64,000 nucleotides of DNA, taken from NCBI RefSeq assembly GCF_021403115.1, contig NZ_JAJSSH010000004.1:124001-188000 (forward strand). The letters are read 5' to 3'. The position numbers and the translations under genes were made by a program. The DNA comes from Sphingobium sufflavum. Its GTDB lineage: Bacteria > Pseudomonadota > Alphaproteobacteria > Sphingomonadales > Sphingomonadaceae. The notes beneath the pieces were generated by a model, which saw only the letters and a list, made by a program, of their open reading frames with translations, was not told the origin of the DNA and ran no database searches. This document shows, in pieces, positions 26,422 to 37,154 of the stretch (the first letter of the stretch is position 1; every line of letters starts with the position of its first letter).

Positions 26422-28060
26422 TCAGAACCGATAGCGGACCGACCCCAGCACACTGCGCGGCGTGTCGTAAAGCGCCGCCGCCTGTAGGCTTGCATAATAG
26501 GTCTTGTCGAACAGGTTGCTGACGTTGACCGTAGCGGAGAGACTGTCGCTGATGTCATAGCGCGCCATGAGATTGGCGACGAGATAGGCACCCTGATCGA
26601 CCGTCACATTATAGCGGCTCAAGGTTATCCAACTGCCGCCGTTCCAGTTGACGCCACCTCCCAGCGTCAGGTCACGACCTCCGACCGGAAAACGATAGGT
26701 CGTCCAGAATTTGGCGGTATCGGACGGCATCTCGCTGTTCAACCGGGTGTTGGCCGCATCCTTGGTGATGGCATGACTATAGCTGGCCGTCATGTTCCAG
26801 CCCGGCAGGATTTCCCCGGCTAGTTCAACATCGACGCCGTCCGTCCGCGCGCCCTTGGCGGCGCGATAGGCGGTGTTGGTCGTGCCGGGCACGGTATAGC
26901 CCGTATCGACCAACGCCCAGATTATCCCGCTCCACCCGGAAGAGGGAGGCGCTGGCGGTCAGCCGTCCGTCACCGAAATTGCCTTTCCAGCCCATTTCAT
27001 AATTACGGCCCACGACCGGCGGCAACAGTTCGCCGTTCCGGTCCTGCGTGCTCTGCGGCTGGAATATGTCGGTATAGCTTGCATAGACGTTGTGTATGAG
27101 TGTGAGGTCATAGACGATGCCGTCATAGGGCGTGATCTCGCCCCGTATCCGTTTCGTCGTGCGTGTCACCGCGCCGATGCTGAACGCCTGAACGAAATAA
27201 TAATAGTCGAAGTCGGTGAAACGACCACCCAAGATGATGCTCAGCCCCTCGGCCGGGTTCAGCCGGGTCGCCGCCTGCTGCTTGTACCGGATGTCCATAT
27301 ATATCCCCGGATTTCCCGGAGCGCCTTCCGGCGCATTATTCTGCCATGTAAAATAGTTGGTGATGCTCGAATCGCCGTCGCTGAAGGTCGAGTGATAGTT
27401 TTATAGTGGTTGTAGCTATAGCCGTGATAAAATCATGCGTGTGGCCGAACAGCTCGAATTGGCCGCCCAGCGTGGCGGTCAGGTTATTCTACTTCTAGCG
27501 CGGAAAGTAAAAGCCGCGGTCACTGGTCGTGCTGCCATCCCGATTCAGACGCGAGAGGCCAGAGATGAAGAGATAGCTTCCGGTGTGCCCCACCCGCCAC
27601 CGTAATGCGCTCCGCACCGACCTTCAACGTCCAGTCGTGCGGCAACCTCTGCTCCAGCACCAGGAATCAGGTGTAGGTGTCGAGCCGGTCATACACCCAA
27701 TGGCGCCGCTGCTGGTGAACCGGGGGAGATTGGTGCGTGTACCGTCGCTGTAGAGCACGGGTACGCCCGGCGAACCCTACGCATGATATTTCTGATAGTC
27801 TATGCCGCCGCGCAGCATCGTCATGGGCGTTACGTCGACCTCGACTATGCGATAGGCGATGGCGCGCTTGTGGCTATAATAGTCCATGAATCTGTCGTCG
27901 CGCTACGTCATGCCGACCACACGCGCCTGGATGGAACATCCTTGACCAGCGGGCCGGAATGTCGAAGGATCGCGGCGCCCGCCGGGCATTGGCACCCTGT
28001 GCATGGGCAGGCGCCGAAAGGACGGCAGCGCAGATGATGCGACATTTTCTTGTTCCCCAA
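26422..28060 (-). pseudogene. TonB-dependent siderophore receptor, heavily degraded
   Basis: Pieces of a FecA/FhuE-type receptor can be followed on the minus strand across several frames. An export signal and STN-like RSFDIPAGPL lie near 27980. NLTATLGGQFELFG is near 27450 and EQRLPHDWTLKVGAER near 27620, the latter preceded by an in-frame TGA. The barrel at 27298-26825 includes TYSDIFQPQ-like repeats. After a one-base insertion near 26923, the last strands end in SVRYRF at 26422. The plug and TonB box cannot be read intact. It is clearly inactive. Confidence 0.8.
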
Positions 28061-28074
28061 TGCTCTGACGTTTC

Positions 28075-28744
28075 TCAAACGCTCAAATGGGAATGCGTCG
28101 CATTAGTGGTGCATCCATAGGGTTTGACGATGGCGGGAGCGCGCCTCCCAACACTCCCGCGCGAATTTTTATGAAGCCGGACGCAACAGGATGACGCTGC
28201 CCAGTCGATAGACATCGAGCCGGCCGGTCCTGCGCTGATCCGCCGGTCGGCGGCGCTGTCGCCGACCGGCAGGACCGGACCCGACCGATACCACCCGATG
28301 GCGTGGATGGCGTCGCGAACGCTCGCCTTTTGCAGAAGCAACTCACCACTGCGCCACGGGGCGATGTCCGCCGCAGGCGCATTGCCTAGCCGCATGACCG
28401 ATCCGCCCGGTCCATAACGCAACCACTGCGATGCATGGAGCGTCACCGGCCCGCTATCCGCCGCCGCCTGCACGCCCACCACATCCTCCGTCACGCCCAC
28501 CGTCGCCTGATCGTTGCGCAGACTGACCCCGAACGCCGTGCCCACGTCCTGCGTCACACCACCCAGCGCGGACACCCGGAAAGGACGCCGGTCGCCATGC
28601 GCAACCCGTACCCACAGATCGCCGCGCAGCAGGGCGATGCATCGCTCTGCGCCGTCATAATGAATGGCGATGGCCGTCCGCGCGTCGAGCATCGCCATGC
28701 TGCCGTCCGGCAGGGCGACGGTCTTCACCGTCCCATCACTGCGA
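28075..28744 (-). pseudogene. FecR anti-sigma regulator, N-terminally truncated
   Basis: From about 28744 the minus strand encodes the periplasmic FecR domain. It contains VALPDGSMAMLDARTAI, LLRGDLWVRVAHGDRRPF, VTQDVGTAFGVSL and a C-terminal APWRSGELLLQKASVRDAI. The cytoplasmic anti-sigma part and transmembrane helix are gone. The end is lost by frameshift near 28200. The upstream end is joined to a LysR fragment. It belonged with the dead receptor gene next to it. Confidence 0.78.
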
Positions 28745-28876
28745 TGGTCCGCACGCAGCCGATGGACTGAGGCCCAACATACGCCCCGCCGCCGAAAAAC
28801 TCCTCTGCTCCACGATTGTCGCGAAGAGGCCCAGCGATCTGGCCCGGTCGGCTCCGCCTGCCAGCTTTGCGTCCAT
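28745..28876 (-). pseudogene. LysR-family regulator, first ~45 codons only
   Basis: From an ATG at 28876 the minus strand reads MDAKLAGGADRARSLGLFAT, then IVEQRSFSAAGRMLGLSPSA. This is the start of a LysR winged-helix DNA-binding domain. The frame then runs into FecR DNA. It is divergent from the aldo/keto reductase gene at 28964, a common arrangement in which the LysR protein controls its neighbour. The control gene has been cut off by a deletion. Confidence 0.75.
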
Positions 28877-28963
28877 TGCAAATATCCTTCGCGTTATCGA
28901 CAGGTAGTCGCGTGATGCCCTGCCCTCCATTTATGCGTCCATAGTGCAAGGGAAAGGCGAACC

Positions 28964-29998
28964 ATGGAATATCGGCAACTCGGATCATCGGGCCTGCGCG
29001 TACCGGCTCTCAGCTTCGGCACCGGTACGTTCGGCGGCACGGGGCCATTGTTCGGTGCATGGGGGCAAAGCGACGCGGTGGAAGCGCGGCGACTGATCGA
29101 CATCTGCCTGGATGCGGGCGTCACCCTGCTCGACACCGCCGATGTCTATTCGGACGGGAACGCCGAACAGATATTGGGCGAAGCGATCAGGGGGCGTCGG
29201 GACGCCGTGCTGATCTCCACCAAGACGGGCCTGCCCAGTGGCAATGGGCCACAGGACTGGGGCACATCACGCGCGCGCCTGATCCGCGCGGTGGACGCGT
29301 CGCTCCAGCGGCTTGGAACCGACCATATCGACCTGCTTCAGCTTCATGCCTTCGATGCATCGACGCCCGTTGAGGAATTAATGGGAACGCTGGATCAACT
29401 GATCGCGGCGGGCAAGATCCGCTACGCGGGCGTCTCCAACTATCCCGGCTGGCAACTGATGAAGGCGCAAGCTGTCGCCGATCGCCACGGCTGGCAGCGC
29501 CTCGTCGCGCATCAGGTCTATTATTCGCTGATCGGTCGTGCCTATGAGGCCGACCTCATGCCGCTGGGCGTCGATCAGGGTATCGGTGCTCTGGTGTGGA
29601 GTCCGCTGGGCTGGGGACGGCTCACCGGCAGGATCGGGCGCGATCGCCCGATACCGGACGGCAGCCGCCTTCACGACACCGAACAATTCGCGCCGCCCGT
29701 GGACAAGGATTATCTCTATCGCGTCATCGACGCGCTGGAGGCCGTGGCGGCGGAGACGGACAAGTCGGTGCCCCAGGTCGCGCTCAACTGGCTGCTGCGG
29801 CGTCCGACGGTTTCCTCCGTCATCATCGGCGCGCGCAACGAGGAGCAGCTACGGCAGAATCTGGGCGCGGTCGGCTGGTCGCTCACCCCCGCGCAGGTCG
29901 CCGTTCTGGATGCCGCCAGCGATGTCCTGCCGCCCTATCCCTACACGCCCTATCGCCAGCAGGAGGGTTTCGCCCGCCTGAACCCGCCACTGGTCTGA
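28964..29998 (+). CDS. Aldo/keto reductase
   Basis: The 344-residue (beta/alpha)8 NADPH-dependent oxidoreductase begins MEYRQLGSSGLRVPALSFGT. The catalytic tetrad is visible: Asp and Tyr in LLDTADVYSDG, Lys in ISTKTG, His in LLQLHAFD. It ends with the NADPH-binding SSVIIGARNEEQL. It is the one intact gene between two decayed iron-uptake blocks. The MFS gene starts 10 bases downstream, so the two form an operon. The substrate is unknown; small aldehydes or ketones are typical. Confidence 0.88.
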   Translation: MEYRQLGSSGLRVPALSFGTGTFGGTGPLFGAWGQSDAVEARRLIDICLDAGVTLLDTADVYSDGNAEQILGEAIRGRRDAVLISTKTGLPSGNGPQDWGTSRARLIRAVDASLQRLGTDHIDLLQLHAFDASTPVEELMGTLDQLIAAGKIRYAGVSNYPGWQLMKAQAVADRHGWQRLVAHQVYYSLIGRAYEADLMPLGVDQGIGALVWSPLGWGRLTGRIGRDRPIPDGSRLHDTEQFAPPVDKDYLYRVIDALEAVAAETDKSVPQVALNWLLRRPTVSSVIIGARNEEQLRQNLGAVGWSLTPAQVAVLDAASDVLPPYPYTPYRQQEGFARLNPPLV

Positions 29999-30008
29999 GG
30001 ACAATTCC

Positions 30009-31183
30009 ATGAAGCTCAACCCCGGTCTTCTCGCCCTCGCGGTCGGCGCCTTTGGCATCGGCGTCACCGAATTTGCGCCCATGGGCCTGCTGCCGGTGAT
30101 CGCCACCGACCTGGGCGTTTCCATTCCCACGGCGGGCCTTCTCATCAGCGCCTATGCGCTGGGCGTGATGGTCGGTGCGCCGCTGATGACGCTGACCACG
30201 GGGCGCGTGCCGCGGCGTGCGCTGCTGATCGCACTGGCGGGCATCTTCACGGCGGGCAATCTGCTGGCCGCGGTGTCGGACGGCTATGCCATGCTGCTCG
30301 CCGCGCGGGTGCTGACCTCTTTCAACCATGGCGCCTTCTTCGGCGTTGGCTCCATCGTGGCGGCCAGCCTCGTGCCGCCGCAGCGTGCGGCCAGCGCGGT
30401 CGCGGCGATGTTCATGGGGCTGACCATCGCCAATGTGGTCGGCGTACCTCTGGCGACATGGGCAGGGGAGCATCTGGGCTGGCGCGCATCCTTCTGGGGC
30501 ATAGCCGCGTTGGGCGTCATGACCATGGCGGCGCTCCGCCTGACCTTGCCTGCCCTCCCCGCTCCAGCCGAGGCAATGCCATGGCGGAGCTTCGCGTGCT
30601 GCGGCGCGGGCCGGTTCTCGGTGCGCTGGCCCTAACGGTCGTGGGGTCCAGCGCCATGTTCACCGTCTTTACCTATATCGTACCCATCCTGCGCGATGCG
30701 ACCCATGCTTCGTTCGCGTTTGTGACGGCCATGCTCGTCACCTATGGCGTCGGTCTGACGATCGGTAACTGGCTGGGCGGCAAGTTCGCCGATCATTCGG
30801 TAGACCGCACGCTGATCGTCACGCTGGCGTCCCTGTCTGCCGTCCTGGTCGCCTTTGCCGCCCTGATGCCCCATGCCGGAATCAGCGCCGTGCTGATCTT
30901 CCTGTGGGGCGTGGCCAGCTTCGCCCTCGTCCCGCCTCTTCAGGTCCGAGTGATGACGGCCGCCGCAGATGCACCCAATCTGGCATCCGCGATGAACATC
31001 GGGGCGTTCAACCTAGGCAATGCGCTGGGAGCCGCGCTGGGCGGCTTCGTCATCGCCAAGGGTCTTGGTTATCCGATGGTGTCTCTGGCCGGAGCCGCCA
31101 CATCGGCCGTCGGACTTCTCATCGTCATCACCGGCACCCTCCGGGCAACGGGTCGGGATCGACCAGCCCACTGCCCATCCTGA
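30009..31183 (+). pseudogene. MFS efflux transporter (DHA1 family) with one frameshift
   Basis: Residues from MKLNPGLLALAVGAFGIGVT to about 30570 give the N-terminal six helices. These include GRVPRRALL in loop 2-3 and FFGVGSIVAASLVPP. The second half (ELRVLRRGPVLGALALTVVG to the end near 31183) continues in another frame, starting MAEL at about 30581. Together they make a normal ~390-residue transporter of the AraJ/YdhP type. A single missing base within 30553-30581, possibly in a C-run, explains the break, so either a fresh mutation or a sequence error is possible. It is cotranscribed with the aldo/keto reductase. Confidence 0.8.
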
Positions 31184-31317
31184 CCGATGTCGATCCCTTG
31201 TCGACAGTGCCAGGCCGGATTCCGTCTCGGCGCTCTTCCTGCCACACAACGCCCATCACCATTGCGTGTGGCGGACAGGCCGCCTCCGTCGGCGCACCCC
31301 TGCCGTCCGTAAAGCGC

Positions 31318-31337
31318 TATTGCGATTCACTCTCATA
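31318..31337. promoter_or_regulatory. Possible Fur-box-like sequence before the ECF sigma gene
   Basis: TATTGCGATTCACTCTCATA precedes the FecI-type sigma gene by about 18 bases and partly resembles GATTCTCAT-type Fur sites. The match is weak. Confidence 0.3.
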
Positions 31338-31355
31338 AAGATTTAGCCGAATCGC

Positions 31356-31868
31356 ATGACCGGCACGGCCTCTCTCGACCTGGATTCGATCTACCGCGCG
31401 CATGGCGGGTGGTTGCTGGCATGGCTGACTGGCCATGCCCGTTGCCGAACCCGTGCGAGCGACCTTGCACAAGAGACATTCTGCCGCCTTGCGGAACAGC
31501 CCGCCCTGCAACTGGAGGCGCACCCCCGTCGCTACCTCGCCACGGTCGCGCGGCGTCTGCTGATCGACGATGTGCGGCGGCGCAGCTCGGAACGCTGTTT
31601 CCTCGAAGCCTTCGCGCTGCACATGGGCACTGCCACGCCGCCCGCGCCGGACCGTATCGCAGAGGCAGTGCAGGAACTGGCCGCGCTGGCCGAACTGCTC
31701 GATGAACTGCCGCCCCGCGTCCGCCGCGCCTTCCTGATGAGCCGCGTGGATGGCGTCGCCTATGCGGAGATCGCGGCCGACCTCGGCGTATCGACCAGCA
31801 TGGTGAAGCAATATGTCGCCCGCGCGCTCACCCATTGCTACATCGTCGCCCATGGTTGCCCTGACTGA
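31356..31868 (+). CDS. FecI-type ECF sigma factor
   Basis: The 170-residue protein has sigma region 2 (YRAHGGWLLAWLTGH, DLAQETFCRLAEQPAL) and region 4 (LDELPPRVRRAFLMSRVDGV, then YAEIAADLGVSTSMVKQYV). It belongs to the iron-uptake ECF class that is held by a FecR protein and released by a TonB receptor. The next gene, fecR-like, starts within its last codons. The sigma gene itself is intact, while its FecR and receptor partners carry frameshifts. Confidence 0.87.
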   Translation: MTGTASLDLDSIYRAHGGWLLAWLTGHARCRTRASDLAQETFCRLAEQPALQLEAHPRRYLATVARRLLIDDVRRRSSERCFLEAFALHMGTATPPAPDRIAEAVQELAALAELLDELPPRVRRAFLMSRVDGVAYAEIAADLGVSTSMVKQYVARALTHCYIVAHGCPD

Positions 31869-32840
31869 TCCGAGCCTGAACGATCCGACCCCGAATGATC
31901 AGGCCGCGCCGACCCGTGCGATGATCGAACAGGCGGCGGCATGGCGGGTGCAACTGGCGGACGCGGACTGCACGGACACCGATCGCGCCGGTTTCGAAAG
32001 CTGGATGTGCCTTGATCCGGCCCATCGCATCGCATTCGATCGCATGGGCAGGATCGAGGGGCAGGCAATGCGGCAGGACCGGATCGGACGAACCGCGCTG
32101 ACCGCCATGCTGTCGCGGCGCTCGCGAACCCTGCCGCTGGCGCTGATCGTCGGCGGCACGGTCCTGCTGAGCCGGCTGGCCACCCACAATCCCTATGTCC
32201 GCTCGCGACTGGCGGACGAGCGCAGCGGTATCGGTCAGATCCGGCCCGCAACACTGGCGACGGGCGACCACATCCTGCTGGACAGCGACAGCGCGGCGGA
32301 TGTGGACGGGTCGGGTCGCACCGTCCGGCTATGGCGCGGCGGCGTGATGGCGACGGTACGGCCGGGGCAGCCCCACGCCTTCATCATTCGTACCGCACAG
32401 GGGAGCGCCCGTGCGCTGGGCACGCGGTTTAGCGTCCGCATCAGCGGCGACACCACGATAGTGGAGGTGATCGAATCCCATGTCGAGGCATGCACCACGC
32501 AAAGCCATGCCGCCTGCCTCACCCTCGCCCCCGGCCAGTCGGCCTGCCTCGATGCCAGAGGCGCGCACAGGCTGCCGGACGTCGACCCTTTCACGGCGGG
32601 GGCGTGGAGTGAGGGGCTGCTGGTTGCCGACGACCGCCCGCTATCCGGCATCATCGACGAACTGAACCGCATTATCGCACCACCCCCATCCATTATGCGG
32701 CGGCGGATATTGCGGGCCTGCACCTCTCCGGCACCTTTCCCCTGAACGACACGGATCGCGCGCTGGACAGCATCGCCTCCGCCCTGCCCGTCACCGTCGA
32801 GGAACGGGCGGACGGGATCGCCCTGCGCCGTCGCCGCTGA
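31852..32840 (+). pseudogene. FecR-type anti-sigma regulator, frameshifted near its end
   Basis: The frame contains the N-terminal DUF4880 region (AAAWRVQLADADCTDTDRAG), a transmembrane helix (LPLALIVGGTVLLSRLA), and the FecR domain (LWRGGVMATVRP, GSARALGTRFSVR). At 32671-32672 one base is missing, and the proper C-terminus (TTPIHYAAADIAGLHLSGTF, to a TGA at 32838) is in another frame. As read, translation ends at 32745 with the secretin/TonB-like signalling tail scrambled. The start at 32 codons after the longest possible one overlaps the sigma gene. Confidence 0.78.
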
Positions 32841-32913
32841 ATTTTTTTCGTGACCCGCTGTCCCTCGTGCCGCCTGATCCGTCCGTAGGATAATCAGGGA
32901 ACAATTGGGGACT

Positions 32914-35259
32914 ATGATGACCATTTTTCGGATGCGCTTCGCCAGCGCGATGCTGTGCTGCACCGCCGTTCCGCTGGCCCTGCCATGGCGCAGGCCACGC
33001 TCACGCGCGTCTTTGACCTGCCTGCGGAGCCGCTGGCCCGCGCTCTGGCCCGCTACACACGCGAAACCGGCATATTGGTCGTGGCGGATGCGACCCTGAC
33101 GCGCGGACAGACCAGCACCGCCACGCGCGGCAGCTTCACCACGGCGGAGGCCTTCGCCCGGCTGCTGCTCGGCACCGGCCTGCGCGCACAGCCGGACGGT
33201 CGCTCCGGCCTCGTCATCGTGCGCGACACGCCGCGCGCGCAGACGCAGCCTGCTGCTCCAATTGCCACGGACTCGCCCGACATCCTCGTTTTCGGTCGCC
33301 TGACGCGCGACACCAGAATGACCATTCCCCAGTCCGTGGAAGTGCTGGACGCAGCGGCGATCCAGTCGACTGGCAGCGACTCGGTGGGCGACCTGCTGCG
33401 CTTCGTGCCCGGCGCGTCACGGGATGGCTCGCCGCTCGACGCTTTTGGCGACACCTTCCTGATCCGTGGTTTTCAGGCGAACCAGACCGTCAACGGCATC
33501 GCCCCCAGCAAGCTGAACCAGCCGCGCGACACGATCTCCATCGACGGGGTGGAGGTGCTGAGAGGCCCCGCCTCCGTCCTCTATGGCCAGCTACAGCCAG
33601 CGCGGTGGTCAATATCGTCACCAAGCAACCCAAACGGGAATGGGCGGGCAACGCCAGCCTCAGCTATGGCCGCTATCAGGACTGGCGCGGCACGGTGGAC
33701 CTGACCGGGCCGGTGACGGCGGGCGGCGACATACGCTTCCGCCTGACCGCCGCCTATGACGATGCCGACAGCTTCCTGGACTATTGGCGTCGGCAGCATC
33801 TTTTCATCGCGCCGGTCATCGCCTTCGACGTGGGCGATGCGACGACCGTCACCGTCGAGAGCCTCTATACCCGCAACAAGCTCAGGGGCTTCTTCAACGG
33901 CCTGCCTGCGGAGGGGACTGTGCTGCCCAATCCCAACGGCCCGCTGCCCCGTTCGCTGGGCCTCACGACCCGACCTTCGCACCCTCCATCCGCGAGAATG
34001 AGGATATTTCGGCGCGCGTCGATCATCGCTTCAGCGACCGGGTGACATGGCGCACCGCCCTCTCCTGGACGCATGAACGCATCGACGAGGAAGGCGTGTT
34101 CGGCCTGCTGGGTTGGGAAGACGGTGCGAAACGCACCCTTTCCCGCGCAGCGCTGTCTTCGCAGACCACCGGCGACAACTGGACCGCGCACACCGACCTC
34201 GGCCTGTCGTTCGACACCGGGCCGATCGGGCATGAACTGGTCGTGGGTGGTGACTATACATGGTTCGACCGCCATAACAGCGGCACGGTCGGGCTGGCGG
34301 CGGGCATCGACGTCTATGCCCCGGTCTATGACCTCAGCCAGCGGCCCGCCACCTTCGCCGTGCCCAGCCTGGGCAGCACCACCTCGGAAAAGTCGCGCAC
34401 CGGCGGCCTCTTCGCGCGGGACCGCATGACGCTCACCGATCAGGTCAGGCTGGTCGCAGGCGTCCGCTGGTCCCATTATCGCCAGACGACGGTCAGCGCG
34501 CGCTGCGGGGGCAGCGCCGACATCAACAGCCAGACACAAACGGCATGGACCAGCCAGTTCGGACTGCTCTACTCCCCTGTGGAGGCCGTCGCCCTGTTCG
34601 CCAACCGCACATCCGCCTTCCTGCCGGTACAGGGCACCACGGCGGCCGGATCGCCGCTGAAGCCGGAGACGGGCACCCAATATGAGGTGGGCGCAAAGGC
34701 GCAGTTGCTCGGTGGCCGCCTGTCGCTGAACGGCGCGCTGTTCCATCTCAAGCGCGGCAATGTCGCCGTTTCGGATCGCGACTCCCCCTCCGCCCTGATC
34801 CCCATCGGCGCGCAGGTCGCCAAGGGGTTCGAACTGTAGGTGGAGGCCCGGCCCCTCGACGGCCTCTCTCTCTACGCCGGTTACGCCTATACCGATGCCT
34901 CTACGACGGAGGACACCAACGCGACGCTGGTCGGCAAACGCATCCGCAACATCCCGGCGCACAGCCTAATCCTGCGCGGCGATTATGCCATCGAGCATGG
35001 CCCACTGGCGGGTCTGGGCTTCGGCGGATCGGCGACGCGCACCGGCGCGCGGGCGGGCGACATCGACGACAGTTTTGCACTGCCCGGTTATTGGCGGGTC
35101 GATGGGCAGGCCAGCTATGCGATCACAAAGACTGTGCGCGTGACCGCCAGCATCGAGAATCTGACAGACGAACGCTATTACAGCCACGCCTTCAGCCCGT
35201 TCGAGGTCTGGCCGGGCGCGCCGCTTACCTGGCGGATATCGCTGTCCACCCGCTTTTGA
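32914..35259 (+). pseudogene. TonB-dependent siderophore receptor with several lesions
   Basis: This is a full-length FecA-type receptor in pieces. It has a signal peptide from 32914, an STN domain (FDLPAEPLARALARYTRETG), a plug (PQSVEVLDAAAIQ, FLIRGFQANQTVNGI, GVEVLRGPASVLYGQ) and a barrel ending in WRISLSTRF. Breaks are a one-base loss near 32985 in the signal peptide, another near 33600 (before VVNIVTKQP), another near 33961 (before DPTFAPSIRENE), and a TAG at 34837-34839 within KGFEL-VEARPL. All three deletions are in short runs of identical bases. It is likely dead unless these are sequence errors. Confidence 0.82.
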
Positions 35260-35345
35260 AGCGGGCCGGGGTGCGAGAGGCAGCGGCAAGCAACATATCC
35301 ATCTCGCATCCCCTCTCGCCGACTGCGACGATGGGCTTAGTGCTC

Positions 35346-36911
35346 CTATCGCCGCAGTTCGAAGGGGGATGATCCGCGCGCGCGCTCCAGCTCGACCGGC
35401 CGCCCCAGTTCGCGCGCCAGCATGGCCAGCATCCAGCTGCGGTGCCTTGCCAGAAAATCGGCGAAATTGTCGGGTTTGGCGGGATCGAAAGTCGGCACCG
35501 CCCAGTCCACCACCGGCGGCTTGTAATCCGGCTTCACCACCGCGTCATCATCCTGCGGCCTGTCGATATGGAGGCCCAGATACTGGTTGTCGCTAAACTT
35601 GATCTGTTCGGCGGGCAGGAATCCCGGCGCGATCAGATAATCGGGGCCGCTGCGCCCCACTTCACGGCCATAACGAGCGGTGCCCGCGACCGCAAAGAGA
35701 TTGTGGCGCAGACGCACGTCGCTCGCCCATCCCTGCCATTCGGTGGCGACCACCATCTGCACGTCCATGCCTTTGCCGACATGGATGACGTTACGCTCGA
35801 CCAAGGCGTCCGTCACCGCCCCTGACAGCTGGATGATCCGCGTCCCGTCGTTGCGGCTGACATTGAAGCGCGCGACCGTGCCGCGATTGCCCAGATTATC
35901 GGTGTCGTTGCTGCGCGGCGAACAGATCAGCAGGAATCCGCCCGCATTGTCATGGCTGTAATTGTAGATGATCCGGGTGCGGCGGCTGTTGAAGTCGGAA
36001 TCGAAACCCTGCCCGTCGTAGCGCCCCCGCGTAAAGGCCGCCTCGTTGAGCTGCATCAGGCTGTTGTCCGTGCTCCACTGCCATATGGCGACATTATAGC
36101 CGGGCGCGCGGCTGGCCGCGTAGCGCACGATATTATGCTCGATCAGCGCGCCGTCGGTGCCACGCGGCACGATGCCGTCGCCGCCGATATCCTCCAGATA
36201 ATTGTCGCGGATGATGATCTGGCGGCTGGGAAACCATCGGGCGGTCGTGACCTGATCGCTGATCCCCGCAATGCCCGACCGATCCACGCGCCAGATGATG
36301 TTACGCTCGACCGTCAGCCCCTCGAAACGGGTGCGCAGGCGGAGGCCGAGGGCCTGGAAAACGATGCCGCCATTGTCCTTGCGATCATTGGTGCCGCGCA
36401 CGTCATGGATATACATGTCGCTGATGCGGATGCCGCGCGTCACGCCGACATTCTCCGCCGAGACGAACACGCCATATCGCGGACCCGTCGGGGGGCCGTC
36501 ATTGGTGACTTCCAGACCGCTGACGGAGACGAATTCGGCGTTGCGGATCAAAACAGCGTGGGGGGAGACGCCGCCCGCATCGATGCGTGGCTTGGCCCCG
36601 ACGCCGGTGCGGCCGACGCTGATCGGGGCGTCGCGCCGTCCCGAACGTGACAGGACCAGCGGCTCACGCCAGACGGAGCCGGACGCCAACAGCAATTGAT
36701 CCCCCGGCTGGAACGGAAAGTCACGGGCGCGGGCCAGCGTTCGCCATGCCTGCGTATCGGACAGGCCCGTGTTGCGGTCGTCGCCTGTGGTCGCATTGAC
36801 ATAATAGCTCGCCGCCGACGCGGCGTTGGCAGCGGTTAGGCCGATGATGGCGGCGCAGAGGAGGAAGTTCCGGCGCAGTCCGGGGCTGAACTGGGAAATA
36901 ACGGATGGCAT
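35346..36911 (-). CDS. Secreted right-handed beta-helix protein
   Basis: The 521-residue protein has a signal peptide (LLCAAIIGLTAANAASA, cleavage before ASYYV). The body begins YYVNATTGDDRNTGLSD, typical of parallel beta-helix carbohydrate-active proteins, followed by repeated rungs rich in Asn/Asp/Val (IIIRDNYLEDIGGDGIV, ALIEHNIVRYA, ALVERNVIHVG). The fold is shared by polysaccharide lyases and mannuronan epimerases, so binding or cutting of a polysaccharide is likely, but no specific family can be named. It is convergent with the broken receptor and stands alone. Confidence 0.78.
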   Translation of the reverse strand: MPSVISQFSPGLRRNFLLCAAIIGLTAANAASAASYYVNATTGDDRNTGLSDTQAWRTLARARDFPFQPGDQLLLASGSVWREPLVLSRSGRRDAPISVGRTGVGAKPRIDAGGVSPHAVLIRNAEFVSVSGLEVTNDGPPTGPRYGVFVSAENVGVTRGIRISDMYIHDVRGTNDRKDNGGIVFQALGLRLRTRFEGLTVERNIIWRVDRSGIAGISDQVTTARWFPSRQIIIRDNYLEDIGGDGIVPRGTDGALIEHNIVRYAASRAPGYNVAIWQWSTDNSLMQLNEAAFTRGRYDGQGFDSDFNSRRTRIIYNYSHDNAGGFLLICSPRSNDTDNLGNRGTVARFNVSRNDGTRIIQLSGAVTDALVERNVIHVGKGMDVQMVVATEWQGWASDVRLRHNLFAVAGTARYGREVGRSGPDYLIAPGFLPAEQIKFSDNQYLGLHIDRPQDDDAVVKPDYKPPVVDWAVPTFDPAKPDNFADFLARHRSWMLAMLARELGRPVELERARGSSPFELRR

Positions 36912-37154
36912 GGGGCAATGAATACTCGGCTATGATCGACCCGGTCGTCACGGCAGGAGACGCTTCAGGCCGCGCTTTGATCCGTGACGATGCCTCTGGC
37001 AAGCGCAACATGTCAGGCCGCTGAACGGGTGCAGGCCATCGTTAGCTATCCTTGGGCCGCCGCCTCTGCACCCTCCACATCCTTGCCTACGCCTTTCGGC
37101 GCACGCCGCAACAGGGTCGCGTGGCAGCCCGGATAGAGGGCAATAGCCAGCCGG
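36912..37154. other. Spacer without a supported gene
   Basis: These 243 bases lie upstream of the beta-helix gene and downstream of the HNH gene. They should hold the beta-helix promoter. No clear hairpin or conserved motif was seen. Confidence 0.35.

Noticed and set aside
30009..31183. Two separate half-size MFS genes
   Set aside because: The two frames together make exactly one normal transporter, so a single gene with a frameshift is simpler than two six-helix proteins.
33865..34962. 365-codon minus-strand frame opposite the broken receptor
   Set aside because: It exists because of codon bias on the other strand; the plus strand shows clear barrel sequence.
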